From DATKPE01 sp035524335 (lineage in GTDB: Bacteria; Bacteroidota; Ignavibacteria; UBA10030; SZUA-254), in NCBI GenBank assembly GCA_035524335.1, contig DATKPE010000041.1, forward strand, positions 1-64,000: a stretch of 64,000 bases of DNA. Reading direction: 5' to 3'. Within the stretch, counting starts at the first letter, position 1, and every line of letters begins with the position of its first letter. The translations under genes were made by a program, and so were the position numbers. The notes under the pieces were generated by a model. It was not told where the DNA came from. It searched no databases and was given only the letters and a program-made list of their open reading frames with translations. Below, piece by piece: positions 49,207 to 58,148 of this stretch.

Positions 49207-49654
49207 GGTTTTTGCTTTCAATCATGATCGTCACGGGACCATCGTTGATCAGTGCCACGTCCATCATTGCGCCGAAGACGCCGGTCCGCACCCGTTCCCC
49301 GCCGAGGTCGGCCGAGAGGAGCGCCACGAACCGGTTATACAGCTGTTCGGCAAGGGCGGGAGGCGCGGCGCCTGTAAATCCGGGGCGGTTTCCCCGGCTG
49401 GTGTCGGCATAGAGTGTAAACTGGGAAACCACGAGGAGACTTCCTCCTGCTTCGGTCAGAGACCGGTTCATTTTTCCCCCCTCATCCTCAAAGATTCTGA
49501 CTGCGGTGCACCGTCGGGCAAGGTACTCGGCGTCCGCGGGAGTATCGTTCCCGGCAACGCCGAGGAGGATCAACATGCCGCTTCCGATCCCGCTGTACCG
49601 CGCACCCTCGATCGTCACACTCGCCTCACGCACCCGCTGGATCAGCGCCCTCAT
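49196..49654 (-). CDS. dtd: D-aminoacyl-tRNA deacylase
   Basis: Hydrolyses D-amino acids (and glycine) mischarged to tRNA; 152 residues, the family's usual size. MRALIQRVREASVTIEG, the GILILLGV-like GMLILLGVAGNDT, the active-site SQFTLYADTSRGNRPGFTGA and the cross-subunit Gly-cisPro motif NDGPVTIMIES are all present. It overlaps prmC upstream and the peptidase-MA-like gene downstream by a few bases, so it is expressed as part of the long minus-strand operon. Confidence 0.95.
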   Translation of the reverse strand: MRALIQRVREASVTIEGARYSGIGSGMLILLGVAGNDTPADAEYLARRCTAVRIFEDEGGKMNRSLTEAGGSLLVVSQFTLYADTSRGNRPGFTGAAPPALAEQLYNRFVALLSADLGGERVRTGVFGAMMDVALINDGPVTIMIESKNHES

Positions 49655-50535
49655 TCTTTCCCGCTCCGCGCATGTACGACACGGTCCTGTCCGCCATAGT
49701 CCTTAAGAACGGTGATCCGGGAAAACCCGGAGGCCCGGAGGATATCCGTCACCGCGTCAGACTGATTATACGCAATCTCCAGAACAATTGCACCTCCCGG
49801 CGCGAGCAGATCTGCGGCGAGCCTGATCACGGCGCGGAAAAAAGTGAGTCCATCGGCGTGATCCGTCAGTGCGACGGCTGGTTCGAACTGTGTAATTTCG
49901 GGCTGGAGGCGGTGATATTCCTCCTCCGAGATATACGGGGGGTTGGAGACGATGTAATCGTAATTCCGGTCGGGGCGAAAATCGGCCATGTCGGCTTCGA
50001 TGAGCGAGATCCGGTCCTCCATCCTGTGCCGGCGCACATTTTCCAGGGCGGTGGCGAGGGCCTCCCGGCTGATGTCGATCGCATCGATCCGGGCCAGCTT
50101 CAGATGCCGGGCGAGGGCGATCGGGATGTTGCCGCTCCCGGTGCCGACGTCGAGGATGGCGCACGGCTCGTACCGTCCCGGGGCGGCGAGTCCGAGGGTC
50201 GCATCGACGAGGAGTTCGGTTTCCGGGCGCGGGATCAGGACATGCGGGGAAAGGCGGATGACCTCACCGTAAAATTCGGTTTCACCGAGGATGTACTGAA
50301 GCGGTTCATGTTCCGACCGGCGCATCAGATAGGAGCAGTAGAGGCGGATATTGTCGGGCGTGACGCGGAGCGGCCTGTTCAGGCGGAGGGCCGTGCGGCT
50401 TTTGCGGACGATCGCCGCCAGAAGAAGTTCGGCATTGAGGCCGGCCTCTTCGATCCCCTTCTCTTCGAGATACTCGCGGGCACTGCGGATCAGCGCAGAG
50501 GAATCCGATTCGGACGAGATATAGGGATCGCTCAT
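49651..50535 (-). CDS. prmC: Release-factor glutamine methyltransferase
   Basis: Methylates the Gln of the GGQ motif in peptide release factors; 294 residues. The N-terminal helical domain has RSEHEPLQYILGETEFYGEV and the VLIPRPETELLV strand. The SAM site is ILDVGTGSGNIPIALARHLK and the catalytic NPPY is VSNPPYISEEEYHRLQPEI. It overlaps dtd by ATGA. prfA is not in the window. Confidence 0.95.
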   Translation of the reverse strand: MSDPYISSESDSSALIRSAREYLEEKGIEEAGLNAELLLAAIVRKSRTALRLNRPLRVTPDNIRLYCSYLMRRSEHEPLQYILGETEFYGEVIRLSPHVLIPRPETELLVDATLGLAAPGRYEPCAILDVGTGSGNIPIALARHLKLARIDAIDISREALATALENVRRHRMEDRISLIEADMADFRPDRNYDYIVSNPPYISEEEYHRLQPEITQFEPAVALTDHADGLTFFRAVIRLAADLLAPGGAIVLEIAYNQSDAVTDILRASGFSRITVLKDYGGQDRVVHARSGKE

Positions 50536-50546
50536 CTGTCTGGCGC

Positions 50547-52310
50547 TCAGCGCGCGGGGAGCGCCCGGGCAAGGACGAGGGTGATGTCATCCGACTGGGG
50601 GATGCCCCGGGCGTGGTTCCGGATATCCTCCACGACGGCGGAGATGATGTCCGCCGGTGCGGAATGGAATTTGTTCCGGGCAATCGACTCAAGCCGTTCC
50701 TCCCCCCATTCCTCGTCCCGGTCGTTCATCGCCTCGCTCACGCCGTCGGTGAACATGAGGAGCAGATCGTTGTGCCGGAGCGCGATCTCCCCCTCTTTGT
50801 ACGGCACGAGCGTATCCATGATGCCGAGAATCAGTCCCCCCTGATCCAGCCGGTCGTGGGAGCCGTCGGCGTGAAAGACATACGGAGGATTATGTCCGGC
50901 GTTGACATAGCGGAAGGTCCTGCGGCGGGGATCCAGGATTCCCCAGAAGAAGGTGATGAACCGCTCCGCTCCGGTGTTCGCGAAGGTGAGATCGTTGACG
51001 CGGCCGGTGAGTTCCCCCAGCGGGAGGCCGAGGGGAATCAGCGCGCGGATGGTTGCCTGCAGGGTCGCCATGAGAAGCGATGCGGGTGTTCCCTTTCCGG
51101 AAACGTCGCCGATGGCGATCATGAACGTACCGTCGTCGAGCCGGACGATGTCGTAATAGTCGCCGCCCACCTGTTTCGACGAGATGTTGACAGCCGAGAA
51201 GACAAACCCGGGGATATCGGGAACCGACGTGGGAAGAAGTCCGCGCTGGATATCCTTTGCGATGAGGAGCTCATCTTCCATTTTCTGTTTTTCGATCGCC
51301 TCCTGGAAGAGTCGCGCATTTTCGATCGAGATCATCGCCAGGTTGCCGAGGGAGGTGAGAAACTCGACATCGGCCTGGGCATAGTCGCCCCCCATTTTCT
51401 CCCCGAGGGCGATGACGCCCTTCAGCGCACCCTGGAGGAAAAGGGGAACCGCAATCCGCAGGCCGGCGGCGTCCATGGCGGTGCGGAGCCGTTGTTCCGA
51501 TTTTTTCACGGTGGTCCGTGGCAGAAAGGGGGCCTTCAGGCCGCGGAGGAGGCCGAGGAATTCCGCCGTCGGTTCGCCGTCGATCCGGGAGGCGAGCGGC
51601 TTCATCTCTCCCTGTTCGTCGAGGGTGAGGAGATATTTCCGGACGCCGATCTGACCCATCAGGGAGAGCAGAAGGGTGCGGACGAGCCGGTCGCGGTCGA
51701 GGATGGCGTTGAATTCCTTCCCCAGCTCGAAGAGGGTGGTGATCTCCTGAATTTTCCTGTCGAGGCGCCTGTTGGCGTCCCGGAGCGCGTCGATGATGAG
51801 ACTTTTTTCTATGGCGGAGGCGGCGATGTTGCCGATCGACTTAAGATAGGTCGATTCGGCTGGGCCGATCTGTCTTTTGAGGGGGGAGAGTCCGAAGCCG
51901 GCGATGCCGACGATCTTGCCGGCATTTTTCAGCGGGAGAAGGAGGTCGATGCCGGCGGACGCCAGATAGGCGGACCACTGTGGATCGGCGGCGGAGAGTT
52001 CACCGGGGGTGGTCAGCGCGCGCGGCGGCCTGCCGATGGTGAACGAGGTTCCGGCGTCCCCCGGAGGGATGCCCTTGCCGGTCTCGATCCTGAATTCGCG
52101 GTCTCCGGACCGGAGAAAGACCACGGCCCGGGTGGCAAGGAGTTTCCCCATGAGGGTGAGGAGCATATGCCCGAGGATGAACTTCAGCTCGAGCGACGCG
52201 TTGATGCTGCTGCTGAACTCGAAGAGGGCGGTAAGGTCGAGGCGGTTCTCCGCCTGAGAGCGGGAGGCGGACGGCGGTCCTGCCGGTCTACCTTTGTTTC
52301 CGGTCTTCAT
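50547..52310 (-). CDS. GAF-domain SpoIIE/RsbU-type serine phosphatase
   Basis: About 587 residues and no membrane segment. Two GAF-like sensor domains come first (about residues 25-175: LDLTALFEFSSSINASLELK, LLPLKNAGKIVGIAGFGL; and about 190-345: ITTLFELGKEFNAILDRDRL, IAVPLFLQGALKGVIALGEK). A short coiled linker (QKMEDELLIAKDIQRGLLP) leads into the PP2C-like catalytic domain with metal sites VGGDYYDIVRLDD and IAIGDVSGKGTPASLLMATL, NAGHNPPYVF, LLLMFTDGVSEAMN and SDDITLVLA. Such enzymes dephosphorylate STAS antagonists. It overlaps the kinase gene upstream, so its likely substrate is the STAS protein one gene further up. The ATG at 52310 lies within the end of the kinase gene. Confidence 0.92.
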   Translation of the reverse strand: MKTGNKGRPAGPPSASRSQAENRLDLTALFEFSSSINASLELKFILGHMLLTLMGKLLATRAVVFLRSGDREFRIETGKGIPPGDAGTSFTIGRPPRALTTPGELSAADPQWSAYLASAGIDLLLPLKNAGKIVGIAGFGLSPLKRQIGPAESTYLKSIGNIAASAIEKSLIIDALRDANRRLDRKIQEITTLFELGKEFNAILDRDRLVRTLLLSLMGQIGVRKYLLTLDEQGEMKPLASRIDGEPTAEFLGLLRGLKAPFLPRTTVKKSEQRLRTAMDAAGLRIAVPLFLQGALKGVIALGEKMGGDYAQADVEFLTSLGNLAMISIENARLFQEAIEKQKMEDELLIAKDIQRGLLPTSVPDIPGFVFSAVNISSKQVGGDYYDIVRLDDGTFMIAIGDVSGKGTPASLLMATLQATIRALIPLGLPLGELTGRVNDLTFANTGAERFITFFWGILDPRRRTFRYVNAGHNPPYVFHADGSHDRLDQGGLILGIMDTLVPYKEGEIALRHNDLLLMFTDGVSEAMNDRDEEWGEERLESIARNKFHSAPADIISAVVEDIRNHARGIPQSDDITLVLARALPAR

Positions 52311-52731
52311 GCGGCAGATATTTGTACATGCGGACGAGATTGCGGCTGTCGGGCAGTGCCTCATACTCGACGCCGTCCATGAGGGTCCGCATCAGGTGGA
52401 TGCCGAGGCCGCCCCGCTGGTACTTCTTGAAATATTCCTGCATATCGGGTTTCCGGACGGCGGTGGGATCGAACGATTTTCCCGAATGCGTGATGACGAT
52501 ATCGAACCGGTCGCCGGCGATCTGGATCTCCAGATCGATGGTCCGGTCGGGTGCGTAGCCGTAGGCGTGTTTGATGATGTTGGTGCACGCCTCGTCGACG
52601 GCGAGCATGATCTTGCCGACCGCCTCTTCGTCGAAGCCGTGTTCCCGGGCCGCCTCCCCGATGAATTCGCGGACGAGATTCAGCTTTTCGGTCTGACTGT
52701 GTATGCGGAGATGCACGGTGTCAGCTTTCAC
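52288..52731 (-). CDS. Anti-sigma-factor-type serine kinase (RsbW/SpoIIAB-like)
   Basis: 147-residue GHKL ATPase. It has the N-box AVDEACTNIIKHAYGYAP (Glu and Asn), the G-box GGLGIHLMRTLMDGVEYE, and the DxG-equivalent strand FDIVITHSGKSFDPTAV. Members bind a sigma factor or another partner and phosphorylate a STAS antagonist on serine. Partners on both sides are encoded here: the STAS protein 18 bases upstream and the phosphatase overlapping downstream. No sigma factor gene is adjacent, so the released partner is unknown. Confidence 0.9.
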   Translation of the reverse strand: MKADTVHLRIHSQTEKLNLVREFIGEAAREHGFDEEAVGKIMLAVDEACTNIIKHAYGYAPDRTIDLEIQIAGDRFDIVITHSGKSFDPTAVRKPDMQEYFKKYQRGGLGIHLMRTLMDGVEYEALPDSRNLVRMYKYLPHEDRKQR

Positions 52732-52749
52732 GTGATTCTGCGGATCCGT

Positions 52750-53103
52750 TCACTTCCCGCCCTTGAATTTTGTCATCGCCTCCGCTTCGTCCGTGGTGAT
52801 ATCGTACAAAAGCGGAAACCCGAGGAGGTCGAACACATTATAGACCTTGGGCGACATATTGGACAGTTTGATATCGCCCTGGTTTTTCCTGACGTCCTCG
52901 ATATAGGCCATGAACACCCCGAGCCCGGCACTGCTGATGTAGGTCAGGTCCCGGCAGTTGACGATGATATTGAATTTCTTCGTGTCGAGGAGTCCCTGGA
53001 ACGCCTTTTCGAGTTCGGGGGCGGTATGGGCGTCGAGGTACCCCTTCAGTTCAAGGATGTTGATCCCTGACGATTCCCTCACCTGAATCTTGAACGTGCT
53101 CAT
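52750..53103 (-). CDS. STAS-domain anti-anti-sigma factor (RsbV/SpoIIAA-like)
   Basis: 117 residues, slightly long for the family. The beta-strand ILELKGYLDAHTAPELEKAF is followed by IIVNCRDLTYISSAGLGVFM, where one of the two serines is the phosphorylation site, then VYNVFDLLGFPLLYDITTDE. In its dephosphorylated form it should sequester the neighbouring kinase. It lies between the membrane phosphatase and the kinase, so module components are produced together. Confidence 0.92.
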   Translation of the reverse strand: MSTFKIQVRESSGINILELKGYLDAHTAPELEKAFQGLLDTKKFNIIVNCRDLTYISSAGLGVFMAYIEDVRKNQGDIKLSNMSPKVYNVFDLLGFPLLYDITTDEAEAMTKFKGGK

Positions 53104-53133
53104 ATCATTGTCTCCGTATGGGTGATGAAAAAG

Positions 53134-55266
53134 TTACACTGCCTGTGATTTCCACCGTAAAACGACGATTGTGAGATCGTCTTCGGGCGATTCATGCTCC
53201 ATGTGACGGTCGACCGCCATGATGATCGCATCCCTCAGTTCGACCGCGGAGCGGACCGGGGTGTCCTTCACGACCGTCCGGAGGCGGTCGTACCCGAATT
53301 CATCCCCGTTCTTGGGATGGGCTTCCGTCAGCCCGTCCGTGTACATGATGATGACGTCGTCCGGTTTCAGCATGATCCGCTCCTCCGCCATCGTCTGCTG
53401 AAAATAGCGGGTCGTGCCCATGCCGAGCCCCATCCCGGCCGGTTTGAGATACCGGACATCCGCTCCGCTCTTCAGCAGGAGCGGGCAGTGTCCGGCCCGC
53501 GCCAACTGCAGTTCTCCGGTGCGCGTATCGAGCACCGCATAGATCAGGCTGATGAAGGAACGCTTGTCGATCGTCGCCACCAGCGCTTCGTGCGCGCGGG
53601 TGAGAAATTCCTTCGGCGACCGGTAAATCTTGCTCAGCGACTGGAAGATGCCCTTCATCTCGGCCATGTAGAAGGCGGCGGAAACGCCCTTTCCCGAAAC
53701 ATCCCCGACGAGAAGGCCGACGTGGTGCTCGTCGAGGAAAAGAAAATCGTAGTAGTCCCCGCCGACCTCAAACGCCGGGGTCGAGAGCGCCTCCATCTCG
53801 AACCGGGAGTGCGCCGGGAGCTGCTGGGGGAGCAGTTTCCTCTGCATGTCCTGGGCGAGGAGCATCTCCCGCATCAGGCGTTCCCGCTCGAGCGATTTCT
53901 CGATGAGCCGGGAGTTCTCGATCGCGATCGAGGCCTGATCGGCGAACGCGGAGATCAGATCGACGTCCTCGCGGTCGAAGCCGTACGCCATATCCTTCGT
54001 CGTATAGAGAATGCCGATCACGCGGTCGTGCGACAGCAGAGGCACGACGACCATGGAGCCGACCTTCACCCGGTTTTGCCGGAGGTGCGCCATGCGGGGA
54101 TCGTCCCCGCCGTCATCGATCACGACCGGCCGCCGGCCGGAAATGATTTCGTTCCGGAGGGCGTTCTCCCCCGGCGGGAGCAGTTCCCGCGTTTCCTCCT
54201 CCGAGATGTTCCGGAGCGCGACCGTGATGAATTCAGACGGGGCATGATGATCGACGTATCTCGCCAGCGACGACCCGCCGCTTCCGGGCTGGGCGATGAT
54301 CTCGAGCCAGGCATTTTTCGCTTCGCACACCTCCAACGTCATTTTGGTGACGGTCTCCACCAGCTCGTTGAAATCGAACACCTGCGTCACCAGCCTGCTC
54401 AGGTTGTGCAGTGAGGAAACTTCGCTCTTCTTGCGGTCGAACGCCTCCGCGGTGGGGAGATGGAAGAGCGTGCTGATGAACGTCATGCCGAAATAGACCG
54501 CGCCGAACGTCGCCACCGACCGGATGACGACCGCCAAAGGCCGCGAATAAAAAAGGATCGCCCGGGCCGCTTCCGTGTCGCTGGTCGTCGCCACCGCGTA
54601 GCCGACGAAGATCGAGAGAAGCACGAACCCGTAGATCATTCCGAACAGCTTCTCCCGCTTGCTCAGGTAGACGATCCAGGAGAGTCGGAAGGAATTGATG
54701 CCGATCAGGACGATCGTCAGAATGTAGAAGACCGTCCCGATCGTGGACGGTTCGAACGGTTTGTACGGGAGGGCGGAAAAGGCCGCCGCAAGCATCACGC
54801 CGAGGAGGATCAGGAAATTCCTGCGGGTCCCCTGCCGCCGCCGGGAATAGATAATGTCCCGGATCGTCAGAAGCACCAGAAGCATGGTCGACCCGAGGAC
54901 AACACTGAACAGGTTCGCAACCAGGATGGCGTCGAATCCCGTCGCCAGGAGATCCTGGTTCTTGGCGTCGAACGAGCCTTCCGACATGAATCCGACCACG
55001 ATCGACATGAGGCCGACGACCATGGAGACGACCAGGATGAAGCCGAGTTTCCGGACGGCGCTCTGATCCCGTTTCCAGAGAAGCTCGACCAGCGCATAGA
55101 GCGCCCCGAAGGCGATCACGATGAAGATCTGGCGCGCAAAGACCAGCCACGGCGCGTTCAGATCCGCGCTCCAGCGTATCACATCGATGAGAAAGACGGT
55201 CAGGAAGGAACCCGCCGTCGCGAGGATGAGAACCGCCTTCTTGAGTCTGGCCCGAAAGCTGATCAT
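53134..55266 (-). CDS. Membrane-bound GAF-SpoIIE/RsbU-type serine phosphatase
   Basis: 710 residues. The first 280 or so carry about seven to eight membrane helices (VLILATAGSFLTVFLIDVIR, IFIVIAFGALYALVELLW, LGFILVVSMVVGLMSIVVGF and others). A GAF domain (about 290-455: LHNLSRLVTQVFDFNELVET, VVVPLLSHDRVIGILYTTKD) and the PP2C-like domain follow: VGGDYYDFLFLDEHHVGLLV with GDVSGKGVSAAFYMAE, LARAGHCPLLL, VIIMYTDGLTEAHPKNGDEF and DDLTIVVLRW. It is a second phosphatase for the same module but with a membrane sensor, allowing envelope signals to feed in. It starts 9 bases after the MATE gene. Confidence 0.92.
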   Translation of the reverse strand: MISFRARLKKAVLILATAGSFLTVFLIDVIRWSADLNAPWLVFARQIFIVIAFGALYALVELLWKRDQSAVRKLGFILVVSMVVGLMSIVVGFMSEGSFDAKNQDLLATGFDAILVANLFSVVLGSTMLLVLLTIRDIIYSRRRQGTRRNFLILLGVMLAAAFSALPYKPFEPSTIGTVFYILTIVLIGINSFRLSWIVYLSKREKLFGMIYGFVLLSIFVGYAVATTSDTEAARAILFYSRPLAVVIRSVATFGAVYFGMTFISTLFHLPTAEAFDRKKSEVSSLHNLSRLVTQVFDFNELVETVTKMTLEVCEAKNAWLEIIAQPGSGGSSLARYVDHHAPSEFITVALRNISEEETRELLPPGENALRNEIISGRRPVVIDDGGDDPRMAHLRQNRVKVGSMVVVPLLSHDRVIGILYTTKDMAYGFDREDVDLISAFADQASIAIENSRLIEKSLERERLMREMLLAQDMQRKLLPQQLPAHSRFEMEALSTPAFEVGGDYYDFLFLDEHHVGLLVGDVSGKGVSAAFYMAEMKGIFQSLSKIYRSPKEFLTRAHEALVATIDKRSFISLIYAVLDTRTGELQLARAGHCPLLLKSGADVRYLKPAGMGLGMGTTRYFQQTMAEERIMLKPDDVIIMYTDGLTEAHPKNGDEFGYDRLRTVVKDTPVRSAVELRDAIIMAVDRHMEHESPEDDLTIVVLRWKSQAV

Positions 55267-55275
55267 CCTGTCCGC

Positions 55276-56628
55276 CTACAATTTCATCCTGAGCCAGCCG
55301 GCCGAACGGAATTTCAGGGTGTTCATCACCGTATAGGCGACGATGTACACCGGCAGTGCGCACCAGGCACCCTTCAGCCCCCCCTGCCACGTGACGCCGA
55401 ACAGATAGGTGAGCGGAAGAAAAATGATCCAGTGGGTCAGCACTTCGACAAACATGACATAGACGGTCGCCCCGCCGGCCTGGAGCGCATTGGCGAAGAT
55501 AATTCCCGCGCTGTAGAAGATCTGGGCGATGCCCGCGATCTGGAGCACCGGTCGCGCCGCCGCCATGACATCCCTGTTCGTCGTGATCACCAGAACCACC
55601 TGATCGGGGGCGAAGACGAAGAGCGCCCCGACGGCGATCGTGAAGAGCGTGCCGAGCTTGGCGGTTTCATAACCGTACGCGTGCGCGCGCCGGATCTCCC
55701 CCTTGCCGAGCGATTGTCCGACAAGCGTCTGGGCGGCGATGCCGAATCCGAAACAGGGCATGAGCGAGATAAACAGCGCGGAAATGACCACCTGGCTGGC
55801 CGCCTGCGCAACGGTGCCGATGATGCCGGTGATCGCCACGAAGACCAGAAATCCGAGCAGAATGAGAATATTCTGCAGGGACACCGGAACGGATATTTTG
55901 ACGATCTGGTTGACCACCTCTCGCGATAATTTGAAGTGGGAGAAGTACTTATACTGTTTTCGATAATCCGGCGTAAATGTTACAAATAAAAAGAACAAAA
56001 AACCAAGGAACATGCTGAGCGACGAGCCGAGACCGGCTCCCGCCAGCTCCATGCGGGGCATGCCGAACGCGCCGAAAATCAGGAGATAGTTGAAAAATAT
56101 GTTGAAGACGTTGATGATGAGCGCCGAGTACATGAATATCTTGGCGTGGCCGATTCCGTAGAAAAACCCGCGGTACGAGACGATCAGAAGAAAAAACGGC
56201 AGGCCCAGGAACTGGTATCGCATGTACATCGCGCCGGCGGTCGCCACGGCGGGATCCTTCGAGAAAAAATCCATGATGGCGAAGGAAAAGTAATATCCCA
56301 GACCGCCGAAGATGATGCCCAGGATGCCGCAGATGACGAGGGAATTGTTCAGAACATCCCCCACCCCTTCGGGGTTGTTTTCCCCCTGACGGCGTGCGGC
56401 GAGAACGTGGGTGCCGGTGGAAAGGCTGGAGAAGAGCGAGGTAATCGCCCATGATCCGAGAAAACCGAGCCCCATCGCCGCCAGTTCGACCTCGGTGTTC
56501 GGCAGGCGCCCCACCATCGCGGTGTTGGTGATGGAGACGACCATCTGGGACGACAATCCCGCAATCGTGGGAAGGGCGATCCGGAGGACGTCGCCGGACA
56601 GGGTACGGTCAAGCCGCAGATTTATCAC
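55276..56628 (-). CDS. MATE-family multidrug/cation antiporter
   Basis: 450 residues and twelve hydrophobic helices in two similar halves. Typical stretches are LRIALPTIAGLSSQMVVSIT followed by NTAMVGRLPN, AAMGLGFLGSWAITSLFSSL, FGFGIAAQTLVGQSLGKGEI (the second-half Q-x-LVG-Q motif) and a C-terminal LRMKL. It probably exports drugs or metabolites using a Na+ or H+ gradient; substrate unknown. It is the first gene of the long minus-strand run that continues through the partner-switching genes to comEC. A terminator at 56673-56700 isolates it from the TPR gene upstream. Confidence 0.93.
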   Translation of the reverse strand: MINLRLDRTLSGDVLRIALPTIAGLSSQMVVSITNTAMVGRLPNTEVELAAMGLGFLGSWAITSLFSSLSTGTHVLAARRQGENNPEGVGDVLNNSLVICGILGIIFGGLGYYFSFAIMDFFSKDPAVATAGAMYMRYQFLGLPFFLLIVSYRGFFYGIGHAKIFMYSALIINVFNIFFNYLLIFGAFGMPRMELAGAGLGSSLSMFLGFLFFLFVTFTPDYRKQYKYFSHFKLSREVVNQIVKISVPVSLQNILILLGFLVFVAITGIIGTVAQAASQVVISALFISLMPCFGFGIAAQTLVGQSLGKGEIRRAHAYGYETAKLGTLFTIAVGALFVFAPDQVVLVITTNRDVMAAARPVLQIAGIAQIFYSAGIIFANALQAGGATVYVMFVEVLTHWIIFLPLTYLFGVTWQGGLKGAWCALPVYIVAYTVMNTLKFRSAGWLRMKL

Positions 56629-56672
56629 CGGATGCTGGTATCGATGTGTGATCGGTTTCTTGGTAAAACAGA

Positions 56673-56700
56673 AAAACCCACTCCGGGGGGAATGGGTTTT
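56673..56700 (-). terminator. Intrinsic terminator downstream of the TPR gene
   Basis: Arms AAAACCCACTCC (56673-56684) and GGAATGGGTTTT (56689-56700) with a GGGG loop and one mismatch. Read on the minus strand it ends in a T-rich tract, TTTTTCTGTTTT. It lies 22 bases after the TPR protein's stop codon and before the MATE gene. Confidence 0.75.
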
Positions 56701-56721
56701 CCGGGCCGGGGAATGGAACCG

Positions 56722-57426
56722 TTACAGCGAAAATTCGGTGATGTAGCGGTCGGCATCGCGGGCGTACGATGTTGTCGGATATTCCTTCTTGAGCTTTTTG
56801 AGAAGCGTCACCGCTTTTTCCTTCTGGCCTGCGGTCCCGTAATCGATGGCCGCCAGATTCAGGTATTCGGCCGCCGCATCCGGAATCGCAACCACCGAAG
56901 AGGCTTTCTCGTATTTTGCCGCCGCATCGCCATAATTGTGTTTTGCCTCATAACATGCCGCCACGCCTGCAAGCGCCGACGCGGAAAGGAGGGGGTCGCT
57001 CCCGCTGAAATTGTCGAACTGACGCATCGCATCGTCGTACTGCCCGAGATTGTAGTACGCATCGCCGAGATAGAGGCGCGCCTTCTGGCCCGATCCGGTA
57101 CTGCCGTAATTATCGACAATGGTCTTCAGACCCATGATGCCCCGCTCCGGCTGACCGTTGATCGCGATCGTGTACTGTGCCTTGTCTGTGGCCGCCGCGT
57201 CGAATATCATGAAGATCTTGCCGAGCTCTGTCGCGGCCTTTTCCTCATCCTTCCGGTGATTGTTCACATAGACCATCACGATCACAATGATGGCAACCAT
57301 CGCGAACAGACCGTAGTTGATGTACTTTTTGTTCGTCTCGTAATACATCTCGGCCTGGCCAAGCTTGGTGACAAGCGGATCTTCCTTCAGTTCCCTCTTC
57401 GTCAATTTTTTCTTCGGTTTTAACAT
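56722..57426 (-). CDS. Membrane-anchored tetratricopeptide-repeat protein
   Basis: 234 residues. A basic N-terminal cytoplasmic stretch (KPKKKLTKRELKEDPLVTKL) precedes one membrane helix (YGLFAMVAIIVIVMVYVNN). A helical domain follows with TPR-like units: ARLYLGDAYYNLGQYDDAMR, SASALAGVAACYEAKHNYGD and YLNLAAIDYGTAGQKEKAVT. The layout resembles YfgM-like proteins that assist folding at the Sec translocon, with the TPR part outside the cytoplasm. It starts 36 bases after the tRNA on the same strand and may share its transcript. Confidence 0.82.
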   Translation of the reverse strand: MLKPKKKLTKRELKEDPLVTKLGQAEMYYETNKKYINYGLFAMVAIIVIVMVYVNNHRKDEEKAATELGKIFMIFDAAATDKAQYTIAINGQPERGIMGLKTIVDNYGSTGSGQKARLYLGDAYYNLGQYDDAMRQFDNFSGSDPLLSASALAGVAACYEAKHNYGDAAAKYEKASSVVAIPDAAAEYLNLAAIDYGTAGQKEKAVTLLKKLKKEYPTTSYARDADRYITEFSL

Positions 57427-57462
57427 GTCTCCATTTTCCTCATGAAGGATTGCCGGTTATTG

Positions 57463-57536
57463 TACGCCCGAGGCGATTCGAACGCCTGACCTACAGCTCC
57501 GGAGGCTGTCGCTCTATCCAGCTGAGCTACGGGCGC
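57463..57536 (-). tRNA. tRNA-Arg (anticodon CCG)
   Basis: 74 bases on the minus strand fold as a standard cloverleaf. The acceptor stem is GCGCCCG with CGGGCGT (first pair G-U), the D-arm GCTC...GAGC and the anticodon stem ACAGC/GCTGT. The loop CTCCGGA gives anticodon CCG, the T-arm is AGGCG TTCGAAT CGCCT, and the discriminator is A. CCA is not encoded. It decodes the Arg codon CGG, which is frequent in these GC-rich genes. Confidence 0.95.
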
Positions 57537-58148
57537 AGGTGTATATGGCCGATTTCTGATGTCCCGCTGGGCTGTTGAGAATCCGGAGAGGAAAACTTCC
57601 CTTTTCCGGCCCGGTTTGAAGTATTAAGCTTTCTAAGGTATTAAATTTTAGACCTAAACGCAAACGGGACCGTGCGATTCCGGCTCTCCATCTCGTCCCC
57701 CCCCGTTCCGCATGCGTTCCAAACCTGATACGGCCAGTGAAACATTCCGTTTCGTTGGAACCGGCAGGCATACCGCACACGGAGAAATTTGCCCGAGAGA
57801 AGTTTACGATTGTCCCTCAATCAGTTAAACCTTGCACCTGTCCGGGTGTCCAAAATAAGTAATCAGAAACCCTTACAGGATAATGAGATCCGGAATTTGA
57901 TCACCGTCGGGGACCCGGGTTAAAGCTGAACCCCGGAACCATCCCCGATCGAATCTCTCATTCCCGGTATACCACTTTCGCTGACAAGAGCACCCGACGC
58001 CGCCCGAGCGTGGCACGTCTCCAGCTCCAGCGTCCGACCGGAAGCTGTCTGTTCCGATATCCAATATCGCGTGCAGCCGCCCGGACACCGATACCGTTTG
58101 ACCAGGGACATTCGATTTCCGGTATCCCGCATCCTGAGACTGAATTTC
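57537..58148. other. Long intergenic region before the efflux operon
   Basis: About 610 bases with no convincing gene. A 76-codon minus-strand frame ends at 57920, but its ATG abuts the tolC ATG and it has no ribosome-binding site or known family. An AT-rich patch near 57620-57660 contains two copies of GTATTAA and should include the tRNA promoter. A possible hairpin CCGGGTT / AACCCCGG lies near 57916-57937. The tolC promoter could not be placed with confidence. Confidence 0.4.

Noticed and set aside
50613..52382. 589-codon plus-strand frame over the GAF phosphatase
   Set aside because: Shadow of the minus-strand phosphatase, dominated by charged residues and Gly, with no recognisable family.
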